A stretch of 64,000 nt of DNA from Norana najaformis (taxonomy: Eukaryota > Annelida > Clitellata > Crassiclitellata > Hormogastridae). The position numbers and the translations under genes are program-made. The stretch covers positions 19,445,775 to 19,509,774 of the forward strand of contig OZ029915.1 in NCBI GenBank assembly GCA_964023275.1. Direction: 5' to 3'. Positions 1-11,818 of the stretch are shown here, piece after piece. Below the pieces are notes generated by a model. That model saw nothing but the letters and a program-made list of their open reading frames with translations, made no database searches and was not told the DNA's origin. How positions within the stretch are numbered: the first letter of the stretch is position 1; every line of letters begins with the position of its first letter.

Positions 1-2730
1 AGGGTAACAAAGGTGGTAAATGGATATGGATTGATGTCACATGAAAACAGATTATAAGAGTATAATAACTTGAAGTCATTTCTCCAACATGGATGAAAAT
101 TGAGGTTTTCGACCGTTTCAAATTTTATAAATAGATTCAAGAAGTCGACAAAATAAGTTCTTCTAAGTTAATTATAAAAAGTGCAGAAGTCGTCTTGTGA
201 GTATGCAACTGAGCATTTCTGAACATTGCTATAGCGCCTTTTACGAAGCTTACCAATCTCTTCTTGCTAGCATAAGTGATGTGGTTCTAAAACAATGACA
301 GTTTCGTCCACGTAAGATTGTTACTCCATTAATTAGCTGGAGCTGATAATTTTGCGCAGATTCGTATAGCTATTTAAACAGCCTTACACACAGCCTAGAA
401 TGATTAAGCTGGATGTGAGAAAGTACACTTTCGCCAACAGAATATTAATAAACGCATTGAATGGTATTAGTGCATACATACTGGAGTCGAGTTCGTTGTA
501 CAAGAAACTGGCAATCGAGTCTGGGAGTTGGAACAGGAGAGGTAAGGTGCATGTAGGCAGTATTGTCATTTCACTCATACCTTCAGTTGGTGTTGCTAAA
601 ATGCTAAATTTGGGACCTAATTAGACTGTCCAGTGTCCGCCCTTTCTATTTTCTGCCTTATAGACAAGTGGCTTCGCAAGATGAGGAAAATAAATCAACA
701 TGTCCTATACCCTTCCAGTTTATGAAGTTAATCAAAGTAGTGGAGTGCTTAAAAACGCGGCAAGCCTAGGGTTTAAGCTGAGGTCGAGCCTATTTGTCTT
801 ACAGAGTTGTAAAATTGGGCTATAATGATAATAATAGGCATTAGGTTTACCTAATTAACTTTGTTTGGCTGAGCCAATTTTAATCTCGATGAGATGAACT
901 GGAAAGGATTAATATTTTAAAACTCAAAGATAAAGAAAGAATAGTAGGTCAGTTACAGTTGGTGTTGACTAGTTTTATCAGGAGCTGAGTAAGTTTTGGA
1001 TGGATTTGAGTTTGATTAGTTATAGATTGCACTGATTTTTATTTGATTGGCAAGGATTAAGTTTGAGTGGTTTGGACCAATTCCATAGAAATCCTAGATT
1101 ACTACTCAGCTTTATAAGATAGGCTATGTATACATTTTTGAATGTAATTTATTGGATTAGTTATTCGAATTGTACTAAAATGGTCTGGCATGACTCTGAT
1201 TGGATGTCTATGTTGTCGTGGTGTATTGTTTAAGTTTGGATTGGACTGGACGAGTTCCAAGCAGATGAGATTCGATGTTCTACAACTCAGGCAGCTGCTT
1301 AAGTTGACAATACTAAAAAAATTAACGCTATCAGCACTGATTACTTCCAAAGCTAGCACGATTGTTTAATTACAATGAGCCATTGCAAATCAAGTTGAGG
1401 ATCTATTGGCACACCTTCAAGTTGCATTGCCATACCAATTACAAAAATGTGATGCCCCAAATTAGAAAGCCAGACTTGGAATGGACTTACCTTTACTTGA
1501 ACTGTGCAAATCTTTGCAACGCCAGTCTTGCAGAGATAGAAACCGCAGTGCATTCTAGGCCGAATGCACTGCGCTGTCCCTCTGCATTTGACTCCTGTAA
1601 TAAATTGTGACCAGAACGCCTAATGGCAATAACTGTCTGATAATAATAGAAAACAGTAAGAGTGGTCTAGACACATGTTGTCTGATTACCCAAAACCATA
1701 CTGTTTTGTTAATGGTCACAGATACTGTCTGTGTCCTCTTATCAGACAATCAGGACCTTCGACATTGAGCAGTCTGCCTTATTAAGTGTCTGTGGTTAGC
1801 AGACATAGGTGTAAAGAGTGCATTTGCCCATAGCCTCAGCCACCAGTGGCTTTATCTTCATCTTTTATCTTTTCCTGGCCTAAAGAATGAGTCTAAATAA
1901 GGTCATGATATCCTAAGCTAAAGACCGTTAGAAAATATCTCCGACATTGGTTATGTGTCATCTGTGTAACTGTCTGTCATGCTGTCTGTCCGCATGCTTA
2001 CCTTGGTTGTGATGGTTAATTTTGCTATAAAACAATCTAGGCCGAGTGCATAATCTTTCCTTTGTTTATCCAGCTATTGTATTGTCTGCATACCTTGAAA
2101 CATAGATAGACAGATATCTTCAAACATGAGATTGCTTGACCCTAATTAAATGTCAGACTAGTTTCTTTTGCAAATGTGCAGGTACTGGCCATAACTAGAA
2201 TCTCTTAAGCAAATGACTGTGTAAAATTCTTCATCGAGACTTCCTTAATAAGTGGCTCTCCAGATAAACGCAAAGTAGCCAAGGAGCAGGTTCATCCAGT
2301 GATAACGTCGACCAGGCCAACCTACTGACTTGCAATGAACTTGTTTGCCATCAGGACCGTTGTCTCCTTGGAGTTCCTTCGTTAGCTTATTCGTAGGGGC
2401 CTTCATCCGTGACCCTGGGAGAGACAGAGACTCGCTATACTCCGAGGAACTTGTTCATGAACAGGATTCAGTTACAAAGAAGCAGTATTCATTTCCGCGA
2501 TGTGGACGCACCTGGCGGGAATTACAATAAGACAATCTGTGTTCTCTGTGCTTAGGACATCATAACCTTATCCAGCCACAGGCTAAGCTAGCTAGAGACA
2601 GATGGACCGGATCGTTGAGGCAGACCTCCACCAGCTGAATTTTTGGCTAAGCACAACCTAGATTTGAACTGAGGATCTGGACAGACAGCGATGAGTCGTG
2701 GAAGCGGAAACGATCCGGAGAGAAGCCGCT
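1..2730. other. No gene recognised
   Basis: AT-rich sequence with only short unconvincing open frames on both strands. I see no recognisable domain, no convincing splice-bounded exon and no clear transposon end. The stretch at about 2250-2660 is somewhat richer in GC than its surroundings but gives no recognisable protein. Confidence 0.45.
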
Positions 2731-2897
2731 ACTGATGAGGATGACGATGACGACAACGACTACTATGATATGTAGACGATGATCTAAATGATGGTGTAGA
2801 TGATGTCGATGATGATTGCGATATTGATAACGATGATGTTGTTGATGATGAAAGTGATGAAAATGATGTTGATGATGATGATGATGATCATGATGAA
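2731..2897 (+). repeat. Imperfect GAT/GATGAC microsatellite
   Basis: Degenerate trinucleotide repeat built from GAT, GAC and AAT units, becoming a clean GATGATGATGAT run near 2868-2890. It has no sustained reading frame that looks like a protein. Confidence 0.8.
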
Positions 2898-3299
2898 CTA
2901 TAATTTACGTGTTGTCGTTAATCGTGTAAACATACGGCATGGCTGGATGTCTTCGTGCTAAACCTGAATTTTCTCGGTTTTCTCGGACAATTTGTTCTTC
3001 TTGACTCTGACGGTTCGTTTGAGTTGAAACGATAGACATCGTGTTTGGTTTAATTATCATCGGATTTTTATCTGCTAGTAGAAAACATTGTGTGTTTGTC
3101 TTTTACTGGATGTGACATGTCGGCTCCCGCCAGTCATGCGTACTCATCGGATTTCATCAGACTGTTCAACGGTGGCGGACAGATAGTTGCTCAAAAGGTG
3201 CGGAAATTTGTGTTCGCGCTAAACATCCGTCGTCCACGGTAACCGTCATGCAGTCAGCCTAAGTCATATTCCAGACAATGACATTAGCATCAAAGCTGG

Positions 3300-4928
3300 C
3301 TTTCGATATGGCATATAGAACGTCAGGAGTTTCGGCAACAAAACCACTTCCGTAGCCGAAGCTATCAAAAGTAGCAACCTTGATGTCTTGGTTGCTGCGG
3401 AGACCCGGCATCAGCGTTCCACAGATGTTGCGTTGAAGAAGTCAACTCTACCTGGCTTTCACTACGTTGATATCCCACGCAGGGAATCGCGCCTCCTTAC
3501 CACTCATCCTAGAGGCGGTGGGCTGGCGACTTTCTACCAGGCGAATCTACGAGCGAAACGGATCGAACTAGCCGAAAAAATATAGCACCTTCAAGGTGTC
3601 TTGAGTTCTTTTCACACGTTTCGTGGCCCACTCACCGTCGTAGCCATCTACCGACCCACGTCCTTGCCTGTCTGTGTCGTTCAGTCAGGAATTCACCACC
3701 TTTAACAGGGTTCTGTACTCGAAACCCTTGCAACTTCCAACAGCTAACTGATCGTTACGGGTGGTCTCAACGTTCACATGGAGGATCCTGGCTGCCCCTG
3801 GGTTGAACAGACGAGAAGGCTTGTCTCTAGTTTCGGCCAGGGACAGCATGTCGACTCACCAACCCATTCTCATGTTGGCTTATTGGACCTGGTCGTCTCT
3901 CTCGATGACTGCGGACCAATTGGATAGATCGGAATGGGCGCAATCCTATACGGTGTCCCACAAGGTTCGGTCCCCGGGCCTCTTCTGCACATATTGCACG
4001 CGGCTGACCTGAAAAGTCATCACACCGCTCTTGGAGCCATAGTTCATCAATATGCTTATGATGTTTCGCTGTACTCGGTTTGTCACTCATCGTATGCACT
4101 TACATGTGTATCAAAGGTACAGAACATTGTGACAAAGGTACAGATCTGAATGTCATCGAATCGACGAGTCTGAATCCCGCAGAAACGCAATTCATATGGT
4201 TTGGCTACCGACAGAAGCGATCGAAGATAAAGAGATGACAGCGGCAGCATTCCCGAGTTGAAAACCACTACTGTACGTGTCGTCCGGGATCTAGGCGTGG
4301 TCCCGGATGAAGGCCTATCGATGATGGCCCAATTCAACTGCCTCTGCAGGTCCTGCTTTTAAGAAGTGCAAAATATTAGTCATTCGGCGTTATCTGTCAT
4401 ACGACGCAGCAGTGACCCTTGTTCACTCATTCGTCATGACTCGCATAGACTATTGTAATGCAGTTCTTGCAGGCCTGCCAAAGTTTCGAATTCGCCAGCT
4501 TCAGTCTGTCATCAACTGCGCCGCTCAGATTATGTCCAACTTTGCCCAAATTTTCGCATTTCTCGAACCATATGCGGGATACACTGCACTGGCCCAGGTT
4601 TGGAAGAGAATTCAAGACTCTCCTCGTAGGGAGGGCCTCGATAGTCGACTCGACCCAAGAATACATCAGAGGGCGTCTTATTCCTGTCGAGAGCCAGCAG
4701 GGTCGATAAATCTGCATTCGTCATCCAGTGGGGATCTCATAGTTCCGCGCTTTCTCGTGTATTGGATTGTCCCCTGGAACAATCTTCCTCTGGAAATTTG
4801 AACTCTCGCATCTAACGGCTCAATAAACATTCTCAGCCTGTCTCAGAACGCAGCTGTTCAGAACTGTTAAATAGTCATGTCGCAGCGCTTTTGTGAGGTT
4901 CTTAAAAAGCGCTATCTACGACTTTGGA
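3300..4928 (+). mobile_element. CR1/L2-like LINE fragment, internally deleted and broken
   Basis: Decayed non-LTR retrotransposon read on +. An endonuclease-like part spans about 3305-3915. It shows NVRSFGNK, then the block DVLVAAETRH, a PGFHYVDIPR stretch, GGGLATFYQ, VVAIYRPTS, and GLNVHMEDPG followed by PTHSHVGLLDLVVS. It then jumps straight into late reverse-transcriptase motifs: YGVPQGSVPGPLLHILHAAD and QYAYDVSLY (family form YADD; here the first Asp is Tyr) at about 3935-4075. Next come VVRDLGVV near 4285, LVHSFVMTRIDYCNAVLAGL at about 4412-4480, and WNNLPLEI at about 4778-4801. Stops and frame changes occur throughout. The region between endonuclease and GVPQG, normally most of the fingers/palm part of RT, is missing. 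The 3' end runs into the TACA repeat, so the microsatellite is probably its tail. Confidence 0.85.
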
Positions 4929-5331
4929 TAAATACATACATACATACATACATACATGCATACATACATGCATGCATACATACATACATGGATACATACA
5001 AACACACATGGAAACATACATACATGGATACATACATATCTACATGGATACATGAATACATACCTACATACCTGCATGGATACATGCATACATACATACA
5101 TTCATGGATACATACGTACATACATATATACATACATATATACATACATGCATACGTACAAGCATACATACATACCTACATACCTACATGGTTACATGCA
5201 TACATACATACATACCTACATGGATACATGCATACATACATACATACGTACGTACATATATACATACATACACATATACATGCACACGTACATGCATACA
5301 TACATACATATATGCATACATACATACATAA
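4928..5331 (+). repeat. Long imperfect TACA microsatellite
   Basis: About 400 bp of TACA units interrupted by ATGG, CTACATAC and TATA variants. It directly abuts the 3' end of the LINE at 3300-4928 and probably grew from that element's short tail. It creates long artificial open frames on both strands (HTYI repeats on +, MYVC repeats on -) that should not be called as genes. Confidence 0.95.
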
Positions 5332-5335
5332 TGTC

Positions 5336-6040
5336 GATGATCATGATGAAGCAGATCATCCTGTGCTGTTTTAGATAAAGAAGCAGTTCCACCGTTTCAT
5401 GTGACCGTCATAGAATATGGATGCGTGACGGACAACGTTTCTTTGATCGGAGACGAATTTTGTTTCGGAAAGTCAAAAACATTGCATTCGTCCACGTTTT
5501 TCCGATGTTTGTGCAGCACACATCTTTGTAACGACCCAAGAGACACCAATATCTACGATGGAGTTAGCAAAAGTGAATAAAACTTATAAATATAGAAACT
5601 TCATACTCATTAATAGTAAACTTGAACATTGTAGAGCGCTAGAGCTTAGCGCAGGTCACCAGCTTGTTCAAAAGCGATGCATCGAGTTACAGGGATACCA
5701 GAGATACCACATGAATAAGAAGATCTGATACTGGAAGGATCGGAGAGGAAAGGTGATAGAGAGAAGCTGAGAAAAACAGAAAGCTGCAGAGCGCCAGGCC
5801 AATGTTAGGGCATAATCGATTATTTACAAAACGCACTTTAAGGTGGCCTACATACTCAAGCGAACAGGCTTAACCATCTCAAACCTATATTCAGCCGAGA
5901 CAACCAATCCCAAATGGAAACGTTTTCAGAAGACCGCAATGGTAAGACGATAAAAAGGGCAGAATACATTATTAGTTGGTTTGCAATGTTTCTATTTTGG
6001 AAAAACCACTCCTGAGTTACTCTGATAAAGTGTCATATAT
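5336..6040. other. Unassigned stretch with a degraded LINE 3' tail
   Basis: No gene seen. At about 5628-5700 a segment reading GAGCGCTAGAGCTTAGCGC and then ACCAGCTTGTTCA resembles, in diverged form, the shared LINE 3' end found at 25.2 and 54.95 kb. That would place a LINE remnant on the minus strand. The rest shows nothing recognisable. Confidence 0.4.
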
Positions 6041-6043
6041 GTA

Positions 6044-6152
6044 TATTAAAACAGCGCTTTTGTGAGATACTTAATAGACGTTATATATTTTGTTCATACA
6101 TGCATCCATACATACATACATACTTAAGTAAGTGCATACATACATACATACA
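6044..6152 (+). mobile_element. LINE 3' tail with TACA microsatellite
   Basis: The block CAGCGCTTTTGTGAGATACT, followed by a TACA-rich run, matches the last bases of the LINE ending at 4928 (there CAGCGCTTTTGTGAGGTTCT). It is therefore probably a second, severely 5'-truncated insertion of the same LINE family in the same orientation. Confidence 0.6.
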
Positions 6153-7339
6153 AAGGTTGCATATCGCAGGCTGCTAAGTCACACAAGATATACTTCTTAA
6201 AAACTGAAACCTAGAATAAGATAAACAGATAAAGTATAGCGAAACTGGCGTCTATATTAACCAGTCACTATATGTTTCTATTAGCAGTCTGTCACATACC
6301 GATCCAGGAAATCAGATTTTTGTTAGAAGCATTTCTGGTCTTTAATCAGCGTATTTTTGAGCGATTGTTTGCTAAACTTTATCCTGAATTAAGTCTAATT
6401 AACGAATAATCTGCTCTAAAAGTTGAATATTTACATTAAAATTTGTACGAATTGTGAAACGACGTAGAATCTGGGGCATTTGAAGACTGGCGCTTTCTCG
6501 ACGACAGTCAGAAACTTTCGATAAGAATACACTGTTCTGCGTTAATTCGTGCACGGAACTTGGATAAATATCACTGTGAATTAGGTAGGTGACAGAGCTA
6601 CATACAGCTTGTCCACAAACCTCGCTCAAAAGTGTGCATTATTCATTTGGCTACATATTTTTCTTACACAGATCTATCAGAGTTCTTATTTTCAGCTGCT
6701 TTCTGTAGTTATTTATTTATTTACTCATTTCAGGGACACAGGAAAAAAGTACGGGAGTTTCTTTATCTCCGACAGAAGCCATTGCTTTGTTTGGCCTTAG
6801 CTGGATTTCGTCCTACGTCTCCTTCAGTCACCTGGGGCCAACGCCGTAGAGTCAGTCTTCTTTAGTTGTCCGAATGATGAAGACCACGTTGATATAACTT
6901 TGGTTTTAATGGTGACGATTATATTACTGAGTGGATGGTAAAGGTTATGGTGAGATAAGGCTATAATGCTGGTAATAATGAGGTACGCTTATAGGCTATA
7001 GTGATGTCTAACATAGGCTAGTGGCGAGGTCTGAAAGTGCTAAAGCATTCTAAAAGCTGTTAAAACTTTTGCAAAAAGTGTAATTTTGTTATTAATTGTA
7101 TATATTTAACATCTTTGTAATTTGTAAAACATGGTGTGGCGGATTGTACTGGCCAAGGTGTCAGACGGAACACGCTGCGTCGCCCATATGGCGCAAGTAA
7201 TTATTACAAATTCTAAGAAGGCTTCAGAATTGCTAATTGACTTTTCATTTCAGTTGGTTGTGATAGCTTTTCTTCGGTCAGTTTTAAGAAGGAATTTTGT
7301 CTTCTTGTTTTATCAGCAACACATTTAACCCATTACAAT
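6153..7339. other. No gene recognised
   Basis: AT-rich DNA with short chance open frames only. I see no domain, repeat or splice-bounded exon that can be supported. Confidence 0.45.
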
Positions 7340-8013
7340 TACGTCATAGCATAATCATGATCCGGCTGGGGCTGACGCCGACTTCAAATAATTTGCTTAT
7401 ATCGGCACCAGAATCGTAGAGCAGGTTGAGGTACGCTGGTCCTTAGTTAACCGTCGAGGATGCATTGACGTAGGTCGCTGGGCAACATTGGATCCGTCGG
7501 CCATATTTATTGGCGGCGTCGCTTTAAGCCGCTAGGCGTCGCATTGTTTTGAGCGGTTCTTGCCTCAGCTACAGCCAGCTGCAACAGAATGGCCGCGTCT
7601 AAGCGTGTCTATCGATCGACCTCTTGTTTGAAATCCCCAATCGCCACGGTAACTCTGATCGATACCTTGAACAAGTACACTGGGCCGAATAGAGAACGCC
7701 AGCGGTCGGTCGCAAGGGCGGCCGCCAGCTTTCTCGCGGCCAACGTCTGAGTCCGAGGAGGACTTCAACGGTTCAGCCAACCATGAACCGCAACGTCAAG
7801 GATGAACTGGTCGTTCTGGTTTGGATTCTGATGGCTTTCCAAGCCATTCTTTCTCACGTTCGTATTCGAAATCGATTTGCTATTGTTGTTTTAATAATTC
7901 TTGCTTATAATATTATGATTAGGGTAATGACGATGGCGATTATGACTATTATGAGTGCTATTTTAATAAACCGGAAAGCTAAGAAGCTAGAGGCCGAGGA
8001 AAAGCTATTCTAA
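7340..8013 (+). other. CpG-rich block with small open frames
   Basis: About 450 bp (7340-7800) is clearly richer in GC and CpG than its surroundings, as expected of an unmethylated promoter or a conserved exon. Two small + frames start here. One starts at ATG 7589 (53 codons, preceded by ACAGA). The other starts at ATG 7783 in a good context (purine at -3) and begins MNRNVKDELVVLVWILMAFQ, a basic start followed by a hydrophobic stretch resembling a signal peptide. The second frame then becomes isoleucine-rich, AT-rich sequence that looks non-coding. It lies about 4 kb upstream of the transmembrane exon at 11819 and could be the 5' end of that gene. No good donor was found to prove this. Confidence 0.3.
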
Positions 8014-8890
8014 GCAATGAAGAAGGTGTCACATTAAGGCCTTACTTGGTTGTTATTGTTACTAGTTCTACCACTTTTAGTTCTCCCTTTCCACTACCAC
8101 TCCCCCACCATTACTACTAGCATACTACTACAAATCCCACCACTCCTGCTAATACTATTTCCACTACTATTATATCGTTCGAGAACTGCAATAGCTATAG
8201 TCTTCGTTGATGTTTTATTTGGTTACGGAGATATTGCTATTGTTTCTTGATGATGTTATGTTAGTCGATGAGTTCGAATCCATCTCTTATGTAGCAAGGT
8301 CTAGTAAGCAGATTTATGAAATCAGCTTAAGCGTTTAATAAAAATGAAATGCTGCGTTCCCGCAACAACAAAGACAACGATGATATTGACTGCGATGTCA
8401 GTGCGGATGGTTATGTACCATGCTCATTTATTTAGCGCCTTATAATAGGGCTATTTACGTGGAACAATACATTGTACATTGTTTCTCCTTTCTTACCCTA
8501 TTCAGAGTTCTTGTCAGTTTCCATCAACCCTTCAACCATGCAGTGAACTATTCCAGAAACCGTGAAATTCTTTCGACCAGAGAGTTTATAAATGACTGTT
8601 GCTAATTTTTACCCATCTGCCATTCATCTACTGTATGCTTCAAAGAAATCCATGTGCATCATGCGAACATGAAAATTTGTCGTCGAGTGTCACTGGTTTG
8701 CACAATAATAACCATAAGAACCTGCAAACACGATTGTCTTGGATTTCGATTACTGTTGTGCTTGCCCCGTGTAGCTGATAATTCAAGTTTTGTGGTCTAA
8801 TATAACCCTGTAGAATATTCGGCTTTTAAAGCGCATCAACTATGCACTGTCAACAGGAGACCTAGCAAATAATAGGGCTGTGTCGCCCTT
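8014..8890. other. No gene recognised; pyrimidine-rich part
   Basis: At 8050-8200 the plus strand is pyrimidine-rich and reads as Leu/Pro-rich frames without protein character. A GAGTTCGAATCCATCTC element near 8269 resembles a Pol III B box, but no partner A box is clear. Nothing else can be supported. Confidence 0.35.
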
Positions 8891-8976
8891 ATGCCGAGGC
8901 TAAGAAAATGAAGTCGCGAGCAGTTCATACATATGGCCGTTTCTTGGGACTAGCTCAATGGACTGATCTTCTAAAT
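8891..8976 (+). repeat. Interspersed repeat, copy 1 (also at 36.6 kb)
   Basis: About 85 bp shared with 36583-36672 in the same orientation. Both copies carry GGCTAAGAAA near the start, then TTCTTGGGACTAGCT, and end with CTTCT before an AT-rich run. The family is not recognised. Confidence 0.6.
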
Positions 8977-9389
8977 AAATTATGTATTGACCTAGATTAG
9001 ATTTATTTATGGATGTTATCGAAATTATTCTTTACAGGGCGTGGCCTGCACAGCAAACAATTATACGTAAGAGTTCCTTTGCTTTCTCCATAGAATCATA
9101 GCGCCTGAATAGGCCGACAGAATAATTAGACATACAGTTGCCAAATTGTGGCTATAATTCATTTGATCGAGTAATTTCTTTAGCATTGGTCTCATTCTTT
9201 CCAACTGTGTGGTCAAACTTAATCCAGAAAATAACCAGTTAGAGAAAAAATTAGACTATGGAGTTTTGCTCGATATCTGTGCCGCTATCTATGAAAGTCC
9301 GGTATTAAATATTAATAATATAGTTCTTACAAGTTAAAACAAGCGAATATAATTGAAATAAATTGAATATCAAAATCTACTCTTATGTT

Positions 9390-9745
9390 AAAAACTAATA
9401 TCATCGTCGTCTTGTCCGCATTTTACAACAAAATTAGGGTCTCTTTCATGGGACCACCAACACCTGTCTTCTTATTCGCAGGTTCCTTCATCAGAGCAGT
9501 CTTTAAATCCTTCCACTTTGTCCTGACTTTTTCCATGTTGACTCCTTACTGTTCCTCTGCTGCTAGGGTACATTGTCATAGTTACCCTAGCCCACGTCTC
9601 CTTATTACGTCGTTCACTGCAGCTTGCACTGTATGACATCCTTCCTTTGGCCTATGCCATCCAACATGCATAGCACCTCTTCATGATAAAGTTTGGCTTG
9701 CGCTGGCGTTTCATATCGCTGTCCGTGTTCTTCAACCACTTTATC
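9390..9745 (-). pseudogene. Myb/SANT-like DNA-binding domain remnant
   Basis: On the minus strand the three frames together read as a decayed Myb/SANT-like domain, of the type found in NAIF1-like proteins and the DNA-binding ORF of Harbinger-type transposons. In order: VVEEHGQRYETPAQAKLYHE, then KDVIQCKLQ, a shift into KETWARVTM, another shift into EKVRTKWKDLKTAL, and a short KKTGVGGPMKE tail. The tryptophan of KETWARVT and the KVRTKWKDLK helix are the most diagnostic parts. At least two frame changes make it non-functional. No transposase or terminal repeats were found beside it. Confidence 0.5.
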
Positions 9746-9833
9746 AACAATAATAAGTGCTAAAAATAAAAACCAAAACGTAAATACTTTTCTTCATGTA
9801 TCGAAATATACTATTTTGAATTTAAAATAATTT

Positions 9834-9927
9834 GTATTAGCAGACGATCATCTTTAAATACCTTTTGCGCATATCATTCGTATTAGCAGATGACCGCCTA
9901 TAACACGTTTTGCGCATGCGCGATCAA
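9834..9927 (+). repeat. Diverged tandem duplication of ~47 bp
   Basis: Two adjacent units each start GTATTAGCAGA and contain a TTTTGCGCAT core (9834-9879 and 9880-9927). They differ at several positions, so the duplication is not recent. No function is suggested. Confidence 0.7.
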
Positions 9928-10539
9928 TCAAAAGCACCTTAATATCGAAAAGCTCTGCGTAAAAATAACCTGCCTTATGTTAGTCTCCAACTTATTAGTT
10001 GGTGGTCTAAGCCAGCCTCCTCCTCCGCTTGTTGAAGGCTGCTAGTAAGAGACTAACTAGACTGAGCATAGGCGAGAGTCGGCGACTAATTTAATCCCTG
10101 CTTTTGCCTACGGGCCCGGAATAGCACTACTGAAGAGTATGTGTGTAAACCAGTGTATTACCTCTACCTTGAATAGTAGGCCTAAATGCTGTTTTCAGAT
10201 GCAGTGGGAAAGGGTGCAGCTACTCAGACGTCACAGATAAAACGGTGGTTACTAGTTGGTATATTTGGTAAGTGTGGACCTATAGTCTTTAATTCACTTC
10301 CATCTTTTACGTCAGCATGCCAGACATTCAGTTAGTCAATCATTTAACCAGTCAATCAAGTAGGCAATCAGTCTATTAGATAATCAATATATAATCATAA
10401 TATATAATCCAGGTTAAAGAAGTCAAGCATTAACATCAGACAGCTAAAGGAGGTTTAAGTTTCTAGGTTTCCGTAACATTAGGCGTTACGAAGAGACTAT
10501 TGGAGAAGAATGTGAAGGAAGGATGAAGTTTATTAGGAC
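9928..10539. other. No gene recognised
   Basis: Mixed-composition DNA without a supportable gene. One copy of the palindrome TAGGCCTA lies at 10177-10184. Confidence 0.4.
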
Positions 10540-10920
10540 AGGATAAGCCCCATCTACCTCAAAGACGACCATGGCAATGTAGCCAATGATCCAAACCAGC
10601 AAACCAGTATCATTTCCAACTACTTTGCCAGTGTCTATACAGCTGATGATGGAAAAATCACCCAGGTGAATTCCATAACCTCACCCCCGAGTCAGCTGAC
10701 AGGCACTGAAGTTACTCCTTTAAAGGTGCCTTTTGATCTGTACCAACTTTTGGTCTTCCTATTTGACTCACTTCGTACTCACACTTTCTCAAAAGGTATG
10801 GCTCCATGCACTAGTCAAACCAGTATTCATAATGGCGCTATCTGTGACCCCAACAACTATCGACCTATCCGTCTTTCCATTAAGCTACTTGCTGCAAACA
10901 GAATTTTCAGTAACGCTTGC
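10540..10920 (+). mobile_element. Non-LTR reverse-transcriptase fragment
   Basis: On + one frame reads IYLKDDHGNVANDPN, then SNYFASVYTADDG, the pre-RT linker typical of CR1/Jockey-type LINEs. Further on come LFDSLRTHTFSKG and DPNNYRPIRLS, the latter being the family's first RT block (usual form DPNNYRPISL). About 60 codons expected between linker and RT block 1 are missing, and the frame dies soon after. It is a short, inactive fragment. Confidence 0.75.
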
Positions 10921-11407
10921 TACTATGGCGATTTTCATGCGTTTATGAAATGTTAGAGTTTTGCATTTCTGAGTGTGATTTTATAGCAAACCCTGTTTGC
11001 AGGTGCATAGCGGAATTCTAGATTGTTAGAGTACAAACAAAAATCTTATGGTCCGCATTGCATTTTAGCACAAGTTCACTATTACATTTGAACCAAGTCT
11101 GGCAATTGTCATACCCTTTATTGCTGTTCTTTAGGCGCCTGTGCTAATACAGCACGATGCAGTCGTTGAGAACATGTGTTCCCTAAATTAAATATTATTC
11201 GGTTCTTTCTATCAGATCAGATCATCTGCGCTGTTTTGATTTAGAAATAATAACCATATTGGGATGTATCTTTAGTTGCGAACGAATGTGTAGGAGGTTT
11301 ATGCATTGCCAATAGTATTGACCTTTTACCTTTTACTGCATGAGCTGGCATTCAAGTTCAAGGTTTCCGATAGTGAAAGTAATTATTTCACATTACAGAT
11401 CACATAT

Positions 11408-11490
11408 AAGTGTAAATGTATACGGTTTTATGTAGCGACTGTGTGGCTCGACACTGCACATTTTGCAATGAATTTATCGGGTGAGATTCA
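11408..11490 (-). mobile_element. SINE copy (family A), truncated
   Basis: Minus-strand copy of the repeat family also present at 17973-18218, 51461-51565 and 57822-57998. The most conserved stretch is the plus-strand AATGAATTTATCGGGTGAGA, next to a CGGTTTTATGTAGCGACTG block. The tail side carries TGTAAATGTA. Only the 3' half is preserved; the tRNA-like head is missing. Confidence 0.7.
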
Positions 11491-11818
11491 TATACAAGCG
11501 CTTAGAATGCTAATGCGGAAGACGGTATAGATGAAATAAAAAAGTTAAGCGGAGAGACTGGAGAAAGCTATGGAAAAAGACTAAGGTTAATGACGTCTAA
11601 GAAATCAGGGAACGTGTGAGGGGAGATCATGTTGGAAAGGAGAACGGTAGGCATTGTAACGAAGGCGATAGCTAATTATATGGTTGTTTGGATTATATTA
11701 TGCAAAGCTAGTCAGTCAAAGTTACTCCCTGGTTATGTTCTGTGTGTTGTTTAATTCAGGGTGGTTACATTCTGTAGATTGTTTAATGCAGAGTGACTGT
11801 TTTCTGTTACTTTTGTAG

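Noticed and set aside
4928-5331. CRISPR-like array
   Set aside because: Continuous microsatellite without unique spacers, in an animal genome.
4877-5378. Long open frames on both strands (HTYI and MYVC repeats)
   Set aside because: They are translations of the TACA microsatellite, not genes.
7783-8013. 76-codon frame as a complete small membrane protein
   Set aside because: The first 25 residues look signal-like, but the rest is AT-driven Ile/Met-rich sequence without clear protein character; kept only as a possible first-exon start.
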